Source: Clostridia bacterium (lineage in GTDB: Bacteria > Bacillota > Clostridia > Christensenellales > CAG-138). From it: 36,757 nucleotides of DNA. Positions 7,804-15,791 of the stretch are shown piece after piece. Where the stretch lies: the NCBI GenBank assembly GCA_017428025.1, contig JAFRRO010000049.1:210152-246908 (forward strand), given 5' to 3'. Position numbers and translations under genes: made by a program. Position 1 is the first letter of the stretch. Each line of letters opens with the position of its first letter. The notes below the pieces were generated by a model that had not been told where the DNA came from, ran no database searches, and saw only the letters and a list, made by a program, of their open reading frames with translations.

Positions 7804-7829
7804 CTATCATTGATATTTGCTCTTGTCAA
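7801..7829 (-). promoter_or_regulatory. Promoter of the crp-ABC operon
   Basis: Minus strand: -35 TTGACA (7824-7829), exact consensus, 17-bp spacer, -10 TAGCAT (7801-7806). Predicted start near 7794, giving a leader of about 25 bases. Its -35 overlaps that of the divergent exoA promoter by 5 bp. Confidence 0.65.
7805..7815. promoter_or_regulatory. Palindrome TATCA-T-TGATA in the crp/exoA intergenic region
   Basis: A perfect 11-bp odd-centred dyad lies between the -10 and -35 of the crp promoter and just upstream of the exoA -35. It resembles half-sites of the FNR type (TTGAT/ATCAA) but is too short and close-set to be a canonical box. It could be a second operator or chance in an AT-rich promoter. 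Confidence 0.3.
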
Positions 7830-7851
7830 TAGTATGAATTCAATATATAAT
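7823..7851 (+). promoter_or_regulatory. Promoter of exoA-maf-uvrC, predicted leaderless
   Basis: Plus strand: -35 TTGTCA (7823-7828), exactly 17-bp spacer, -10 TATAAT (7846-7851). Counting 7 bases beyond the -10 puts the start at 7858, the A of the exoA ATG. No ribosome site precedes that ATG. Confidence 0.75.
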
Positions 7852-7857
7852 GAATGC

Positions 7858-8622
7858 ATGAAACTGATCAGTTGGAATGTCAACGGGCTTCGCGCCTGTC
7901 TCGGAAAAGGATTTGCGGACTTTCTTTCGTCCGAATCCCCCGATATCCTTGCTTTGCAGGAAACGAAACTGCAGCCGGATCAAGTGACGTATGTGCCGGA
8001 CGGATACCATACGTACTATTTCAGCGCGCAGAAAAAAGGCTACTCCGGAACCGCAGTCTTCACCAGGCAGGAACCGCAATCCGTCCGATGCGGCATCGGC
8101 GACGATCGCTTTGATTCGGAAGGCCGAACGATCACGCTCGAATACCCCGCATTCACATTCGTGACCGCCTATGCTCCGAATGCGCAGGAAGGCTTGAAGC
8201 GGCTCGATTTCCGCACGGATTGGGAGCATGCGATCCGCGCGTATCTCTGCAGTCTCGCAAAACAAAAACCGGTCATCTACTGCGGCGATCTGAACGTCGC
8301 ACATCGGGAGATCGATCTCAAGAACCCCGGACCGAACCGCGGCAACGCCGGTTTCTCCGACGAGGAACGCGCGCTGTTCTCGGATCTTTTGGACGCCGGT
8401 TTTGTCGACACATTCCGCTGTAAATATCCGGACCTGACCGGCGCGTACTCCTGGTGGAGCTATCGTTTCCATGCAAGGGAACACAACGCCGGTTGGCGCA
8501 TCGATTATTTTCTTGTTCGCAAAGAAGACGCCGAACGCATCACCGATGCGTTGATCTACAGCAACGTCTACGGCAGCGATCACTGTCCGGTCGGGCTGAT
8601 CTGGGAGGGTACATGGAACTGA
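7858..8622 (+). CDS. exoA: Exodeoxyribonuclease III / AP endonuclease
   Basis: The 254-aa product cleaves DNA at abasic sites and degrades 3' ends in base-excision repair. All ExoIII motifs are visible: MKLISWNVNGLRA at the N-terminus (metal-site Asn), LALQETKLQ with the metal-binding Glu, YCGDLNVAH (catalytic Asp and Asn), YSWWSYRFHAREHNAGWRIDYFL, and the C-terminal SDHCPVGL with the catalytic His. Length is normal. The frame stays open 83 codons upstream, but that stretch runs through the divergent promoter and back over crp, so the ATG at 7858 is the start. It is the first gene of a DNA-maintenance operon; maf begins 10 bp before its stop. Confidence 0.95.
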   Translation: MKLISWNVNGLRACLGKGFADFLSSESPDILALQETKLQPDQVTYVPDGYHTYYFSAQKKGYSGTAVFTRQEPQSVRCGIGDDRFDSEGRTITLEYPAFTFVTAYAPNAQEGLKRLDFRTDWEHAIRAYLCSLAKQKPVIYCGDLNVAHREIDLKNPGPNRGNAGFSDEERALFSDLLDAGFVDTFRCKYPDLTGAYSWWSYRFHAREHNAGWRIDYFLVRKEDAERITDALIYSNVYGSDHCPVGLIWEGTWN

Positions 8623-9188
8623 TTCTTGCATCGCAATCGCCGCGCCGTCATGAAGTCATGGCATGGATGGGCATCCCCTGCGGCACCGAAGTCTGTACCG
8701 AACCGGAATCCGTTCCGGAGGGGCTTTCCTGCGAAGAAACCGTCATGCATCTTGCAAAGCAAAAGGCTACTTTTGCATTGAAGCGCAATCCGGACGCATG
8801 CATCATCGGCGCCGACACCGTCGTGGATCTCGACGGTGAGATCATCGGAAAACCGAAATCCGCCGAAGACGCCGTGCTGACTCTGCGGCGGATGCAGGGA
8901 CGTTCGCACGTCGTTTATACCGGCATAGCCGTTCTGAAAAACGGATACGAGGACGTCCGGACCGTCAAAACGCACGTCACCTTCCGTCCGATGACGGAGC
9001 GCGAGATCCGCTGGTATGTATCGACCGGCGATCCGCTTGACAAAGCCGGTTCCTACGGTGTGCAGGGACTCGGATGCGTGTTCGTCGATTCCGTCGAGGG
9101 GAACTATTTCAACGTGATCGGACTGCCCGCTCCGATCCTCTATGAAATGCTGCTGAAAGCCGGCGCCGTCACGGAAGACCGCACATGA
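8613..9188 (+). CDS. maf: Maf family nucleoside triphosphate pyrophosphatase
   Basis: A 191-aa Maf/YceF-type house-cleaning pyrophosphatase that removes non-canonical (d)NTPs and is linked to cell-division control. Motifs: LASQSPRRHEVM at the N-terminus (substrate loop SxSPRR), IIGADTVVDLDGEIIGKP (about 70-87) with the catalytic Asp, VYTGIAVL, and DPLDKAGSYGVQGLG (about 145-159). The start ATG follows GGGAGGG by 3 bases inside the end of exoA, with a 10-bp overlap. Its stop overlaps uvrC as ATGA. Both overlaps imply translational coupling. Confidence 0.95.
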   Translation: MELILASQSPRRHEVMAWMGIPCGTEVCTEPESVPEGLSCEETVMHLAKQKATFALKRNPDACIIGADTVVDLDGEIIGKPKSAEDAVLTLRRMQGRSHVVYTGIAVLKNGYEDVRTVKTHVTFRPMTEREIRWYVSTGDPLDKAGSYGVQGLGCVFVDSVEGNYFNVIGLPAPILYEMLLKAGAVTEDRT

Positions 9189-11014
9189 ATACGCTTCTGG
9201 AAGACAAAATCGCATTGCTGCCCGAAAAACCCGGCGTCTACAAGATGTATGACGAAACGGGCACGGTGATCTATGTCGGAAAAGCGAAGATTCTCAAAAA
9301 CCGCGTGCGGCAGTATTTCCGTTCGCACAGGAACCATTCGCCGAAGGTGCTGGCGATGGTTTCGCATATCGTCGATTTCGAAACGATCGAAGTGCACAGC
9401 GAAGTGGAAGCGCTCTCCTTGGAGAGCAATCTCATCAAGGAGTTTCAGCCCAAGTACAATATTCTTTTAAAGGACGATAAGCATTTCCCCTATTTTCGGA
9501 TCGATCTCAAACAGGATTTCCCGCGGATCGAAATCGTTCGCCGCGTGAAACAGGACGGCGCTTTGTACCTCGGACCGTATATCGTCGGTCCATCGGTGCA
9601 GGAAGAATTGAAGCTCGTCTACGATCTGTATCCGCTTCGGCATTGCAAAAAGAGCATATCAAAGATGCAGTCGCGCGGCGAACGCCCCTGCCTCCTCTAT
9701 CACATCGGCAAATGCTGCGCTCCTTGCAGCGGCGCGGTTTCGCGCGAACAGTACCACGCTTATCTCGATGAAGCGATTCAGCTTCTGAACGGCAAGAGCG
9801 GCGATCTGATTCCGTTTCTGACCGCGAAGATGCAGGAAGCGTCGGAATCGCTGAACTTCGAACGCGCCGCCATGCTGCGCGACAAGCTGAAAGCGACGAT
9901 GGCGCTGCAGGAAAAGCAGGCCGCCATCTCCGTGTCCGATCTCTGCGCGGACGTCTTTGCTTCGGCTATTCTCAACGACGCACAGATGGTTTTCTCGCTG
10001 TTCGTACGAAACGGCAAGGTCATCGGCACGCACGCATTCCCGATGGAAACGGAGGGTGACAACGATCCGGGCGACGTGCTGCAAAGCTTTCTGCTGCAAT
10101 ACTACGGGCAGGACGACATCGAAATTCCGCCCTATGTGCTGCTGCATGATCCCTGTCCCGACATGGATGCGCTGATCGACTGGATCCAATCCAGAAGCAA
10201 GCGTAAAGTATATGTCTCCGTTCCGCAGCGCGGCGTCAAGCATCAGCTGACCGACATGGCGATGCAGAACTGTCTTGCGCTTCTGCAAAAGAACGAGGAG
10301 ATTCGCATCCGGAGCTGGGAGCGCGGCGAAGGCGCGCTTGCCGAGCTTGCGGGGCATCTCGGGCTGGACGAGATCCCGTCGCGCGTGGAATGTTTCGACA
10401 ACTCGCATCTGATGGGCACCAATACCGTTTCGTCGATGGTCGTCTTTACCGACGGAAAACCGGACAAAGCTGCGTATCGCAGATTCCGTATCCGTACTGA
10501 AGCGAACGGCGACGACCTGCTTGCCATGCAGGAAGTGCTGACGCGACGTCTGTCCAAGGATGATCCGCTGCCCGATCTGATCGTGCTTGACGGCGGAAAG
10601 ACGCAGCTTAAAGTCGGCATCGACGTTCTGAAGGAGCTGAACCTTTCGCACATCCCGATCTGCGCGCTGGCGGAATCGGACGAAATCATCTATCTGCCGG
10701 ACCAGGAAGAACCGGTCGTTCTGCCGCGAAGCAGCGCGCCGCTGCACCTGATCGAACGTCTGCGCGATGAAGCGCACCGCTTTGCCATCACCTATCATCG
10801 GAGCCTGCGAAGCAAAAGCGCGCTGTACTCCAGTCTTGACACGATCGAAGGCGTCGGCGACAAGCGCAAACGCGCGCTGTTCGACCGGTTCCTGACGGTC
10901 GAAGCGATCAAAGCGGCCGATCTTTCCGAGCTGGCCGCTGTCAAGGGCATGACAATGCCGACGGCAAAAGCCGTATATAACTATTTCCACAAAGAAGAAC
11001 CGGCAGTCGATTGA
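9185..11014 (+). CDS. uvrC: Excinuclease ABC subunit C (UvrC)
   Basis: The 609-aa product makes both incisions around bulky lesions in nucleotide excision repair, recruited by UvrAB. Domains in order: GIY-YIG nuclease with GVYKMYDE and VIYVGKAKILKNRV (about 15-45), a Cys-rich segment GERPCLLYHIGKCCAPCSG (about 162-180), a UVR helix pair EASESLNFERAAMLRDKL (about 218-236), an RNase H-like second nuclease with VECFDNSHLMG and LIVLDGGKTQL, and a C-terminal tandem helix-hairpin-helix (SSLDTIEGVGDKRKR onward). It is full length for the family. A hairpin at its 3' end forms the terminator. Confidence 0.97.
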   Translation: MNTLLEDKIALLPEKPGVYKMYDETGTVIYVGKAKILKNRVRQYFRSHRNHSPKVLAMVSHIVDFETIEVHSEVEALSLESNLIKEFQPKYNILLKDDKHFPYFRIDLKQDFPRIEIVRRVKQDGALYLGPYIVGPSVQEELKLVYDLYPLRHCKKSISKMQSRGERPCLLYHIGKCCAPCSGAVSREQYHAYLDEAIQLLNGKSGDLIPFLTAKMQEASESLNFERAAMLRDKLKATMALQEKQAAISVSDLCADVFASAILNDAQMVFSLFVRNGKVIGTHAFPMETEGDNDPGDVLQSFLLQYYGQDDIEIPPYVLLHDPCPDMDALIDWIQSRSKRKVYVSVPQRGVKHQLTDMAMQNCLALLQKNEEIRIRSWERGEGALAELAGHLGLDEIPSRVECFDNSHLMGTNTVSSMVVFTDGKPDKAAYRRFRIRTEANGDDLLAMQEVLTRRLSKDDPLPDLIVLDGGKTQLKVGIDVLKELNLSHIPICALAESDEIIYLPDQEEPVVLPRSSAPLHLIERLRDEAHRFAITYHRSLRSKSALYSSLDTIEGVGDKRKRALFDRFLTVEAIKAADLSELAAVKGMTMPTAKAVYNYFHKEEPAVD

Positions 11015-11025
11015 CCGCCGGTTTT
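10998..11025 (+). terminator. Terminator of exoA-maf-uvrC
   Basis: Stem AACCGGC/GCCGGTT around an inner TC-GATT-GA stem, followed by TTTTG. It overlaps the last codons and stop of uvrC. Confidence 0.65.
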
Positions 11026-11030
11026 GAAAT

Positions 11031-11050
11031 GAAAACGGGGAGCTCCCCGT
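11031..11050 (-). terminator. Terminator of the EF-G-like gene
   Basis: Minus strand: perfect 6-bp stem ACGGGG/CCCCGT, loop AGCT, then TTTTC, just after the stop at 11056. It converges with the uvrC terminator. Confidence 0.7.
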
Positions 11051-11055
11051 ATTGA

Positions 11056-13113
11056 TTATTCTTCTTCCTCTTCTTCGCGCTTCGCCTGTTCGATGATCTT
11101 CTTCGCCTGCTCGGCGGGGACATCCTCGTAACGGGTGAACTCGCAGCGGAAGGAACCGCGCGCCTGCGTCATGGAACGCAGATCGGTTGCATACTTGAAC
11201 ATCTCGGAAAGCGGCGCTTCCGCGACGATCTCGGTACCGCCGTCTTTCGGCGTCATGCCGAGCATTCTGCCGCGGCGACGGCTGAGGTCGCCCATGATGT
11301 CACCGACGTTGTCGTTCGGCACCCAGATATAGTAGGTGTAGATCGGCTCGGTCAGAGCGGGGTTCGCCTTGACGCACGCTGCCTTATAGGACAGCCTTGC
11401 CGCGCTCTTGAACGCGACTTCCTTGGAATCAACGGGGTGATACTTGCCGTCGTACAGCGTTGCCTTGATGCCAACCATCGGATAGCCGGCCAGAACGCCG
11501 TGCAGCATTGCTTCACGGAGACCTTTTTCGACTGCCGGAATGTATTCCTTCGGAACAACACCGCCGACGATCGCATTGACGAACTCGAAGTCAACGCCTT
11601 CGGGCGCCGGCTCAAACCGCATCTGGACGACGCCGAACTGACCGCTGCCGCCGGACTGCTTCTTATGCTTGCCTTCTGCTTCCGCCGTGGAGCGAATCGT
11701 CTCGCGGTACGGAATGCGCGGGTCTGCGAGCTGCGCTTCGACGTTGCTCTTGTTGCGGATCTTTGCGCAGGTGACATCCAGATGCATCTCGCCGAGACCT
11801 TTCAGGAGGACGTCGCCGGTTTCCGCGTTCTTCTCGATCGCGATGGTCGGATCCTCTTCGAGGAGCTTGTTGAGACCGCTGATGACCTTATCCTCTTCGC
11901 CCTGCTTCTTCGCCGTAACTGCAAGGCTGATGCACGGTTCGGGGAACTTGACCTGTTCGACCGTTACAACGTCCGCTGCGTCGCAGAGCGTTTCGTTCGT
12001 GTTGGAAATCTGCAGCTTCGGAATGGCGCCGATGTCGCCCGCATTGAGCTTGTCGATCGCGATCGACTTCTTGCCGCGGAGCATAACGGGAGCCGTCGGC
12101 TTCTCACTCTTCTCCTGGTTTGCGTTGAACAGCGCAACGCCGCCGTCGAGCGTGCCGCGATGGATCTTGACGATGCTGTACTTGCCGAACTGATCGTTGA
12201 CCGTCTTGTAGATGTGGCAAACCATCTTGCCGTCACGCGTGAGTTCGATCTCTTCGCCGTTCTTGAACGCCTTCGGCAGCTTCGCGTCCGCCGCGGTCGG
12301 CAGATAGTGCAGAATGTAGTCGAGAATCGTCGTTACGCCGATGTTGTTCAGCGCAGATGCGCAGCAAACCGGCGTGATATCGCCGTCGAGAACGCCCTTG
12401 GAGAGTCCCATCAGGATTTGCTCGCGTGTAAGCTCCATGGTCTCGAGGTATTCCATCATGAGATCTTCATCGGCTTCCGCTGCCGCCTCGGTCAGCTTTT
12501 CGTAAAGCTCCTGCGCTTCCGCTTCGAGGTTCGCCGGGATGGGCGCTTCCTTTTCGCCCTTGCCTTCGAACATCTTTGCGTTCATATTGACGATATCGAC
12601 ATAGCCCTTGAACGCGCCGTTGACCATGATCGGGAGCTGGAACGGAACGACGTTGACGCCGAACTTCTCGTTCACTGCTTCCATCGTCTTCTCGAAGTTC
12701 GCATTGTCGCGATCCATCTGATTGATGACAAACATGCGCGCTTTGTGCTGCTCTTTGCACATGGCAAAGGTCTTTTCCGCGCCGACTGCAGGGCCGGAAA
12801 CCGCGCTGATCACGATCAGAGCGGCGTCGCAGAGCGCCATGGCGGCGGTGACTTCGCCGTAGAAATCAAAGAAGCCCGGAGCGTCGATCAGGTTGATCTT
12901 GGTGTTCTTCCATTCCAAGGGCGCGAGCGCCATGTTGATGGAGATGGAACGCTTGACCTCTTCGGGATCGAAATCCGTCGTAGGCGCATTGTTCGGGAAG
13001 CGGTCAACCAGACCTGCGTTGTAGAGCATAGCCTCGGTCAGAGTCGTTTTGCCTTCGCCGCCGTGTCCGAAGACGCCGATGTTGCGAATCTCATTTGCGG
13101 TGTAGAATTTCAT
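11056..13113 (-). CDS. Elongation factor G-like GTPase (EF-G2 type) with altered G motifs
   Basis: A 685-aa translational GTPase with the EF-G domain order: G domain (about 1-280), beta-barrel domain II (about 300-390), then domains III, IV and V (SGGSGQFGVVQMRFEP, VPKEYIPAVEKGLREAM, ARGSFRCEFTRYEDVP). Key G motifs differ from canonical EF-G. G1 is GHGGEGKTT rather than GHIDAGKTT. G2 has RSISIN where canonical EF-G has RGITI. G3 is DAPGFFDF, so the catalytic His of DTPGH is Phe. G4 is NQMD rather than NKMD. This fits the EF-G-like paralogs of Clostridia whose role is unclear, not housekeeping fusA, which normally sits with rpsL/rpsG/tuf. A GGGGGA site lies 6 bases upstream of ATG. The C-terminus is a short poly-Glu tail. 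Confidence 0.88.
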   Translation of the reverse strand: MKFYTANEIRNIGVFGHGGEGKTTLTEAMLYNAGLVDRFPNNAPTTDFDPEEVKRSISINMALAPLEWKNTKINLIDAPGFFDFYGEVTAAMALCDAALIVISAVSGPAVGAEKTFAMCKEQHKARMFVINQMDRDNANFEKTMEAVNEKFGVNVVPFQLPIMVNGAFKGYVDIVNMNAKMFEGKGEKEAPIPANLEAEAQELYEKLTEAAAEADEDLMMEYLETMELTREQILMGLSKGVLDGDITPVCCASALNNIGVTTILDYILHYLPTAADAKLPKAFKNGEEIELTRDGKMVCHIYKTVNDQFGKYSIVKIHRGTLDGGVALFNANQEKSEKPTAPVMLRGKKSIAIDKLNAGDIGAIPKLQISNTNETLCDAADVVTVEQVKFPEPCISLAVTAKKQGEEDKVISGLNKLLEEDPTIAIEKNAETGDVLLKGLGEMHLDVTCAKIRNKSNVEAQLADPRIPYRETIRSTAEAEGKHKKQSGGSGQFGVVQMRFEPAPEGVDFEFVNAIVGGVVPKEYIPAVEKGLREAMLHGVLAGYPMVGIKATLYDGKYHPVDSKEVAFKSAARLSYKAACVKANPALTEPIYTYYIWVPNDNVGDIMGDLSRRRGRMLGMTPKDGGTEIVAEAPLSEMFKYATDLRSMTQARGSFRCEFTRYEDVPAEQAKKIIEQAKREEEEEE

Positions 13114-13151
13114 TTGTGTTCCCCCTGTTGGAATTTGGTGTTCTAAAATTG

Positions 13152-13168
13152 AATCCGTTACACGGATT
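13152..13168. promoter_or_regulatory. Inverted repeat AATCCGT-N3-ACGGATT in the EF-G-like leader
   Basis: A perfect 7+7 dyad with a 3-bp centre sits between the predicted transcription start (about 13181) and the ribosome site. It could be an operator for a repressor or an mRNA hairpin. It lacks a U-tract, so it is not a terminator. Confidence 0.45.
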
Positions 13169-13187
13169 AACCCAGTTTAACTAATTT

Positions 13188-13216
13188 ATAATAACACAAG
13201 TTTTTCGTTCTGTAAA
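13188..13216 (-). promoter_or_regulatory. Promoter of the EF-G-like gene
   Basis: Minus strand: -35 TTTACA (13211-13216), 17-bp spacer, -10 TATTAT (13188-13193). It lies just after the ahcY stop, so this gene has its own transcription unit with a leader of about 68 bases. Confidence 0.7.
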
Positions 13217-13217
13217 C

Positions 13218-14462
13218 CTAAACTTTCCAAGAATTTGCATATTCTTTTTGGATATCCGTGAGCACATCCACCGCGGCGCCGATGCTTTTGAGCTTTTCGT
13301 TCGCCACAAAGCTGTCGATCGCTTCCGGAACCGCATAGACGCGCGCTTCCTTCGGCGTATGCAGCGCAAGCTCTCTTGCACAGAGCGCCTGAATCGCAAA
13401 GCTCATGTCCATGATCTCCGCGGGATGTCCGTCGCCGGACGCAAGGTTCACAAGGCGACCGTCCGCAAGCAGATACAGCCAGTTGCCGTTTTTGAGCCTG
13501 TACCCTTCGATGTTCGGTTTCATTGCCCGTGTTTCAACTGCGATCTCCTTGAGTCGCTTCACGTCGATCTCAACGTCGAAATGCCCTGCGTTGCACAGCA
13601 GCACGCCGTTCTTCATGCGGTTCATGTGCGATTCCGTAATGACGTCGCGCATGCCGGTCACGGTGACGAATACGTCGCCGACCGGTGCGGCATCCTCCAT
13701 CTTCATCACAGAAAAACCGTCCATAACCGCTTCGATCGCCTTGACCGGATCGATCTCCGTCACGATCACGCGCGCGCCGAGTCCTTTTGCGCGCATGGCG
13801 ACACCCTTGCCGCACCATCCGTAACCCGCTACAACGACCGTTTTTCCCGCAACGATCAGGTTGGTCGTGCGATCGATTCCGTCGAACACGGATTGTCCCG
13901 TACCGTAACGGTTGTCGAACAGATGCTTGCACTGCGCGTCGTTGACGTCGAACATCGGGAACCGCAGCGCGCCTTCACGCTGCATCGACAAAAGGCGGTG
14001 AATGCCAGTCGTCGTTTCCTCACAGCCGCCGAGGATGTTCGGGATCAGGTGCGGAAGCTCCGTATGCAGCAGATACACAAGGTCTCCGCCGTCGTCGATG
14101 ATGATATGCGGTTCACACGACAGCACATCCTTGAGACAGGCTTTGTATTCCGCTTCGCTTGCACCGTGGATCGCAAACACCGAAATGCCGTCGTGTACAA
14201 GCGCCGCGGCGACGTCGTCCTGCGTGGACAGCGGATTGCTGCCCGTCACAAACATCTCCGCCCCGCCCGATTTCAGCACTTCGCAAAGATATGCCGTCTT
14301 TGCTTCAAGATGCACCGAAAGCGCTACGCGCAAGCCTTTGAACGGCTGTTCGCGAAGGAACGATTCTTCGATGGTATTCAGAAGATGCATGTTGCGCCTT
14401 ACCCATTCGATCTTGTTGAGACCGGACGGATACAGAGACGGATCCTTGATTCTGCAGTTCAT
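13218..14462 (-). CDS. ahcY: S-adenosylhomocysteine hydrolase
   Basis: The 414-aa enzyme splits S-adenosylhomocysteine into adenosine and homocysteine, using a bound NAD. Substrate and catalytic residues are in place: SVHLEAKTA (catalytic His), IIDDGGD (Asp), GGCEETTTGIHRL (Glu), and the Lys and Asp of CKHLFDNRYGTGQS. The NAD-binding Rossmann motif is VVAGYGWCGKGVAMRAKG (about 213-230). It lacks the C-terminal Lys-Tyr tail of the eukaryotic/proteobacterial form and ends in a Trp-rich SWKV, like the archaeal and Clostridial short form. AGGAGGT precedes the ATG. It follows the S41 protease by only 9 bp; no metK, metE/metH or luxS is in the window. Confidence 0.93.
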   Translation of the reverse strand: MNCRIKDPSLYPSGLNKIEWVRRNMHLLNTIEESFLREQPFKGLRVALSVHLEAKTAYLCEVLKSGGAEMFVTGSNPLSTQDDVAAALVHDGISVFAIHGASEAEYKACLKDVLSCEPHIIIDDGGDLVYLLHTELPHLIPNILGGCEETTTGIHRLLSMQREGALRFPMFDVNDAQCKHLFDNRYGTGQSVFDGIDRTTNLIVAGKTVVVAGYGWCGKGVAMRAKGLGARVIVTEIDPVKAIEAVMDGFSVMKMEDAAPVGDVFVTVTGMRDVITESHMNRMKNGVLLCNAGHFDVEIDVKRLKEIAVETRAMKPNIEGYRLKNGNWLYLLADGRLVNLASGDGHPAEIMDMSFAIQALCARELALHTPKEARVYAVPEAIDSFVANEKLKSIGAAVDVLTDIQKEYANSWKV

Positions 14463-14471
14463 AAGTACCTC

Positions 14472-15704
14472 CTAATGCGTCTCAAGATAGCCGATCGCCG
14501 CCTGCAGCTGTGTATCGAGTTCAAACGGCAGCATCGTGATCGAGTATTTCTGTGCTTCCTCCGACAGTTCGACGACCTGATCCGGCTCAATGCCCGTGCC
14601 GTGTACGCAGACGCCGTTCGGCGTGTAGTATGCTTCCGTGGTGATCTTCAGCATGCCGTTCGTCTCTGGAATGCCGAAATACGACTGCACGATGCCCTTG
14701 CCGAAGGTTGTCGTGCCGATCAGGTATGCCGCGTCGTAGTCCTTCAGCGCACCGGCGACAAGCTCGCTTGCGGATGCGGAATAGCCATTTACCAGCAGGA
14801 CCATCGGAATGTCCATGCCATCGGTCTTCGTATAGAATTTCTCCTCTTCGTCCGAACGCGAACGCAGAGACGTGATGACATGATTCTTCGGCAGGAAGAA
14901 GTCGGCAATGTCCAGCGCGTCGTAGAGCGAACCGCCGAGGTTGTCTCTGAGATCGAAGACGAGCGCGGTCATCCCCTGCTCCTTCAGGTCCTTCAGTGCA
15001 TCTTCGGTTTCCTGCACACAGGTGCCGTGGAAGGTCGAAACGCGGATATAGCCGATGGTGTCCGTCAGCATGCGATATGAAACGGACGGCGTATGCACCT
15101 CGCGCGCAACGATCGTGAACGTCAGTTCTTCGCCATCGCGCAGCACCTTGATCGTGTTCTCCGCGCCGTCCTCGGCGATCACGTTGCCGAGAAAACCGTT
15201 CAGGTCCAGTCCTTCATAGGATACGCCGTTGATCTCGATCATCTGGTCGCCCGCCGTCAGACCGGCTTCGCTTGCGGGCGTGTTGTCGTACACGTCGATG
15301 ATGCGCACGGCGCCGTTCTCGTCCATCGACGTCAGGATACCGATGCCGACAAAGTTGCCTTCGTTCTGCTTCTGCAGTGCCGCGTATTCCTCCGCGGAGT
15401 AGTAGTACGCATAGTCGTCGCCGGTACCGGACGCCATTCCCTTGAGCGCTGCGTTCGTGAGCTTTTCTTCGTCTTCGTCGTAGAAATAGTAGTTTTCACG
15501 GATGCAGTAGCGCATGTCGCGAATCGCGTCCAGCAGGGCTTCGTCGTCCGTGCGGACCGGCTTTGTCGCTATGTAAACGGCAACGCCGACCAGAATCAGC
15601 GAAAGAACCCAGATGACCGGAATCAGGATCCACAAAATCGTGCGGATTCTTCGCTCGCTTCGCAGTTCCGTCTGATACGGTTCGGATTGATTGATGTATT
15701 CCAT
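14472..15704 (-). CDS. S41 family C-terminal processing peptidase with PDZ domain (CtpA/CtpB-like)
   Basis: A 410-aa membrane-anchored serine protease that acts outside the membrane. Residues 1-22 are cytoplasmic and charged, with a transmembrane helix at about 24-46. An N-terminal region follows, then a PDZ domain (about 120-205: GNFVGIGILTSM, ASEAGLTAGDQMIEINGVSYEG), and the catalytic domain has the Ser in NGYSASASELVAGAL and the Lys in GTTTFGKGIVQSYF. Relatives cleave signalling or cell-wall proteins, for example in sporulation, but the substrate here is unknown. No clear ribosome site precedes the ATG; only 33 bp separate it from the upstream terminator. Confidence 0.92.
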   Translation of the reverse strand: MEYINQSEPYQTELRSERRIRTILWILIPVIWVLSLILVGVAVYIATKPVRTDDEALLDAIRDMRYCIRENYYFYDEDEEKLTNAALKGMASGTGDDYAYYYSAEEYAALQKQNEGNFVGIGILTSMDENGAVRIIDVYDNTPASEAGLTAGDQMIEINGVSYEGLDLNGFLGNVIAEDGAENTIKVLRDGEELTFTIVAREVHTPSVSYRMLTDTIGYIRVSTFHGTCVQETEDALKDLKEQGMTALVFDLRDNLGGSLYDALDIADFFLPKNHVITSLRSRSDEEEKFYTKTDGMDIPMVLLVNGYSASASELVAGALKDYDAAYLIGTTTFGKGIVQSYFGIPETNGMLKITTEAYYTPNGVCVHGTGIEPDQVVELSEEAQKYSITMLPFELDTQLQAAIGYLETH

Positions 15705-15733
15705 AATTGTTTGGTTAACCCTTCGTCAGATTG

Positions 15734-15762
15734 AAAAATCATCCGTCCTGACGGGCGGATGA
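15734..15762 (-). terminator. Terminator of the small P-loop gene
   Basis: Minus strand: 10-bp stem TCATCCGCCC/GGACGGATGA with one C-A mismatch, loop GTCA, then TTTTT. It separates the P-loop gene from the S41/ahcY unit. Confidence 0.7.
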
Positions 15763-15791
15763 CAGTCTTATCATAACACCGCGCGCAGCTC

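Noticed and set aside
7609..7857. N-terminal extension of exoA
   Set aside because: It would read through the exoA promoter and antisense to crp; the ExoIII fold starts at MKLISWNVNG.
11437..13146. 569-codon plus-strand ORF opposite the EF-G-like gene
   Set aside because: Antisense shadow; it crosses the real promoter and has no family features.
13248..15080. 610-codon plus-strand ORF opposite ahcY and the S41 protease
   Set aside because: Antisense shadow rich in Arg and His, as expected for reversed coding frames.
14463..15791. SAM or SAH riboswitch upstream of the S41/ahcY unit
   Set aside because: The only leader is about 87 bp and contains the terminator of the preceding gene; no riboswitch core could be recognised by eye.
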